From Bacteroidales bacterium (GTDB lineage: Bacteria > Bacteroidota > Bacteroidia > Bacteroidales > UBA932), in assembly GCA_017454335.1 (NCBI GenBank), contig JAFTDE010000029.1:1-64000 (forward strand): a stretch of DNA of 64,000 nt, written 5' to 3'. A program made the translations under genes and the position numbers. The notes below the pieces were generated by a model, which was not told where the DNA came from, ran no database searches, and saw only the letters and a list, made by a program, of their open reading frames with translations. How positions within the stretch are numbered: position 1 is the first letter of the stretch; every line of letters starts with the position of its first letter. Shown here in pieces: positions 62,625 to 64,000 of the stretch.

Positions 62625-64000
62625 TGGAAACACGCTACGATGTCATTGTCGTCGGGGGAGGGCATGCCGGATGCGAGGCCGCGATGGCTGCCGCGAATCT
62701 CGGATCGTCCGTCCTGCTGGTCACGATGGACATGGTGGGATTCGCCCGGATGTCCTGCAACCCCGCGGTCGGCGGCATCGCCAAGGGACAGATCGTCCGG
62801 GAGATCGACGCGCTGGGTGGATACACCGGCATCGTCACGGACCGGACGACCCTGCAGTTCCGCATGCTGAACCGCTCCAAGGGACCGGCCATGTGGAGCC
62901 CCCGCGCCCAGTGCGATAAAATCCAGTTTTCTCTGCATTGGCGCAAAATACTCGAAAGTGCTTGTAAATTAGATATTTACGCGGATTCTGCGGTCTCTTT
63001 CGTCTTTGAGAATGAAAAAATTGCGGGTGTCAAGACCATGACAGGGGCAATTTTTAAGTCTCAGACAGTTGTTTTGACCGCCGGAACCTTCCTGGACGGG
63101 AAATTGTTCATCGGCCGTAACCAGTTCGCCGGCGGCCGGATCGGCGAGCAGGCGTCGTACGGTCTGACCGGACAACTCGTCGAAAGGGGAGTGCGGACAG
63201 CCCGGATGAAGACTGGAACTCCGCCGCGCATCGACATCGCATCCGTGGATACTTCCCGGCTGGAACTCCAGTTCGGGGACGAGAATCCCGAACGATTCTC
63301 CTTTCTGCCAGAGCCCTCGACGGTCCAGGGCGGCCAGCCCCAGATGCCCTGCTACATCCTGCATACCAGTGAAAAGGTGCATGAGGTGCTGCGGACGGGA
63401 TTTGACGAGTCGCCCCTGTTCACCGGTGTGATTACGGGAAAAGGTCCGCGCTATTGCCCCAGCATCGAAGACAAACTCCGTGTTTTCCCGGACAAGGACG
63501 CCCACCAGCTCTTCCTCGAACCCGAGGGTAGAAACACCCACGAGTATTATCTGCAGGGATTTTCCTCGTCGCTGCCGCTGCAGACCCAGCTGGATGCCCT
63601 GCACAGCATTGTCGGATTGGAGCAGGTGAAGATCTTCCGGCCGGCTTATGCTGTAGAGTATGATTATTTTGATCCGCTGCAACTCAGCGCTTCGATGGAA
63701 CAAAAATGTATCCCGAATTTGTTCCTCGCCGGACAAGTCAACGGAACCACGGGATATGAAGAAGCGGCCGCGCAGGGGATTGTCGCCGGCATCAACGCGC
63801 ACCGGAAAGTGCGCGGACTGGATCCGCTGATCCTGCGCCGCGATTCTTCGTACATCGGCGTGCTGATCGACGACCTGATCACCAAGGGAGTGGACGAGCC
63901 GTACAGGATGTTTACTTCTCGTGCGGAGTACCGCATCCTGCTGCGTCAGGACAATGCGGACGAGCGCCTGACGGCCCTTTCACATGAAATCGGACTGGCC
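62624..64000 (+). CDS. mnmG: tRNA uridine-5-carboxymethylaminomethyl modification enzyme MnmG, partial
   Basis: MnmG (GidA) with MnmE modifies the wobble uridine of several tRNAs. The first 459 of about 620 residues are present, ending at the right edge. The start METRYDVIVVGGGHAGCEAA gives the FAD-binding GGGHAG, followed by SCNPAVGGIAKGQIVREIDA, GRIGEQAS, MKTGTPPRI and AGQVNGTTGYEEAAAQG. Bases about 62925-63070 (residues 101-150) are markedly A/T-richer than the rest of the gene. mnmG often lies near the replication origin. Confidence 0.96.
   Translation, partial: METRYDVIVVGGGHAGCEAAMAAANLGSSVLLVTMDMVGFARMSCNPAVGGIAKGQIVREIDALGGYTGIVTDRTTLQFRMLNRSKGPAMWSPRAQCDKIQFSLHWRKILESACKLDIYADSAVSFVFENEKIAGVKTMTGAIFKSQTVVLTAGTFLDGKLFIGRNQFAGGRIGEQASYGLTGQLVERGVRTARMKTGTPPRIDIASVDTSRLELQFGDENPERFSFLPEPSTVQGGQPQMPCYILHTSEKVHEVLRTGFDESPLFTGVITGKGPRYCPSIEDKLRVFPDKDAHQLFLEPEGRNTHEYYLQGFSSSLPLQTQLDALHSIVGLEQVKIFRPAYAVEYDYFDPLQLSASMEQKCIPNLFLAGQVNGTTGYEEAAAQGIVAGINAHRKVRGLDPLILRRDSSYIGVLIDDLITKGVDEPYRMFTSRAEYRILLRQDNADERLTALSHEIGLA

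Overview
The window is a gene-dense, roughly 60% GC chromosomal segment of a member of the Bacteroidota, most likely an uncultured gut or rumen Bacteroidales lineage. The sequence support is: recurrent promoter -7 boxes of the TAnnTTTG type instead of TATAAT; an EF-G paralogue of the Bacteroides EF-G2 kind; S46 dipeptidyl-peptidase, GH106 and DUF5106-type lipoprotein families; a TonB with an acidic linker; and few Shine-Dalgarno sequences. The lineage assignment is inference. I see no tRNA, rRNA, CRISPR array, transposase or phage gene. Most of the content is housekeeping, and I found no clear multi-gene undescribed system.

Layout. 1-3289 (minus): ribosomal protein operon rplC-rplD-rplW-rplB-rpsS-rplV-rpsC, starting at rplC rather than rpsJ. 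3420-8141 (plus): cdaA (c-di-AMP synthase), mutS2, yraN and a mannose-1-phosphate guanylyltransferase, overlapping head to tail. 8143-13128 (minus): murA, a short bifunctional aspartokinase/homoserine dehydrogenase, dapB and dapA (cell wall and lysine/threonine supply). 13154-18290 (minus): a small orphan ORF, EF-G2, aspS, murB. 18467-24335 (plus): XRE regulator, rnhB, S46 peptidase, Mrp ATPase, carboxylesterase. 24440-29501 (minus): orphan lipoprotein, GH106 glycosidase, rsmA. 29502-30001: a 500-base gene-free stretch holding a GC-rich, strongly folded element. 30002-33887 (plus): histidine phosphatase, mutS. 33884-39912 (minus): thioredoxin-like lipoprotein, galM, thyA, folA and two tandem sodium symporters. 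39952-43498 (plus): a very large metalloprotease-like outer-membrane protein and a CpXC protein. 43502-44602 (minus): ychF. 44673-46765 (plus): EEP nuclease and galK. 46762-56163 (minus): an envelope cluster (coaX, FadL-like protein, TPR protein, lptC, periplasmic PPIase) with mfd upstream. 56164-56413: divergent mfd/ruvB gap with a cluster of DnaA-box-like 9-mers, a possible origin. 56414-60170 (plus): ruvB, frdA, frdB without a cytochrome b gene. 60177-62107 (minus): tonB, a terminator, hflX. 62202-64000 (plus): ybeY and the start of mnmG.

How the genes work together. MurA, MurB, DapA, DapB and aspartokinase feed peptidoglycan precursors; ThyA and FolA make dTMP; MutS, MutS2, Mfd, RuvB and RNase HII maintain the genome; LptC, the parvulin PPIase and the FadL-like protein build the outer membrane; GalM and GalK handle galactose. 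Points worth follow-up are the GC-rich folded element at 29.6-29.9 kb, the origin candidate at 56.2 kb, the EF-G2 with a degenerate GTPase centre, MurA with Asp in place of the fosfomycin-target Cys, the shortened regulatory region of ThrA, the fumarate reductase genes lacking a membrane anchor, and the protease-propeller-barrel protein at 40-43 kb.
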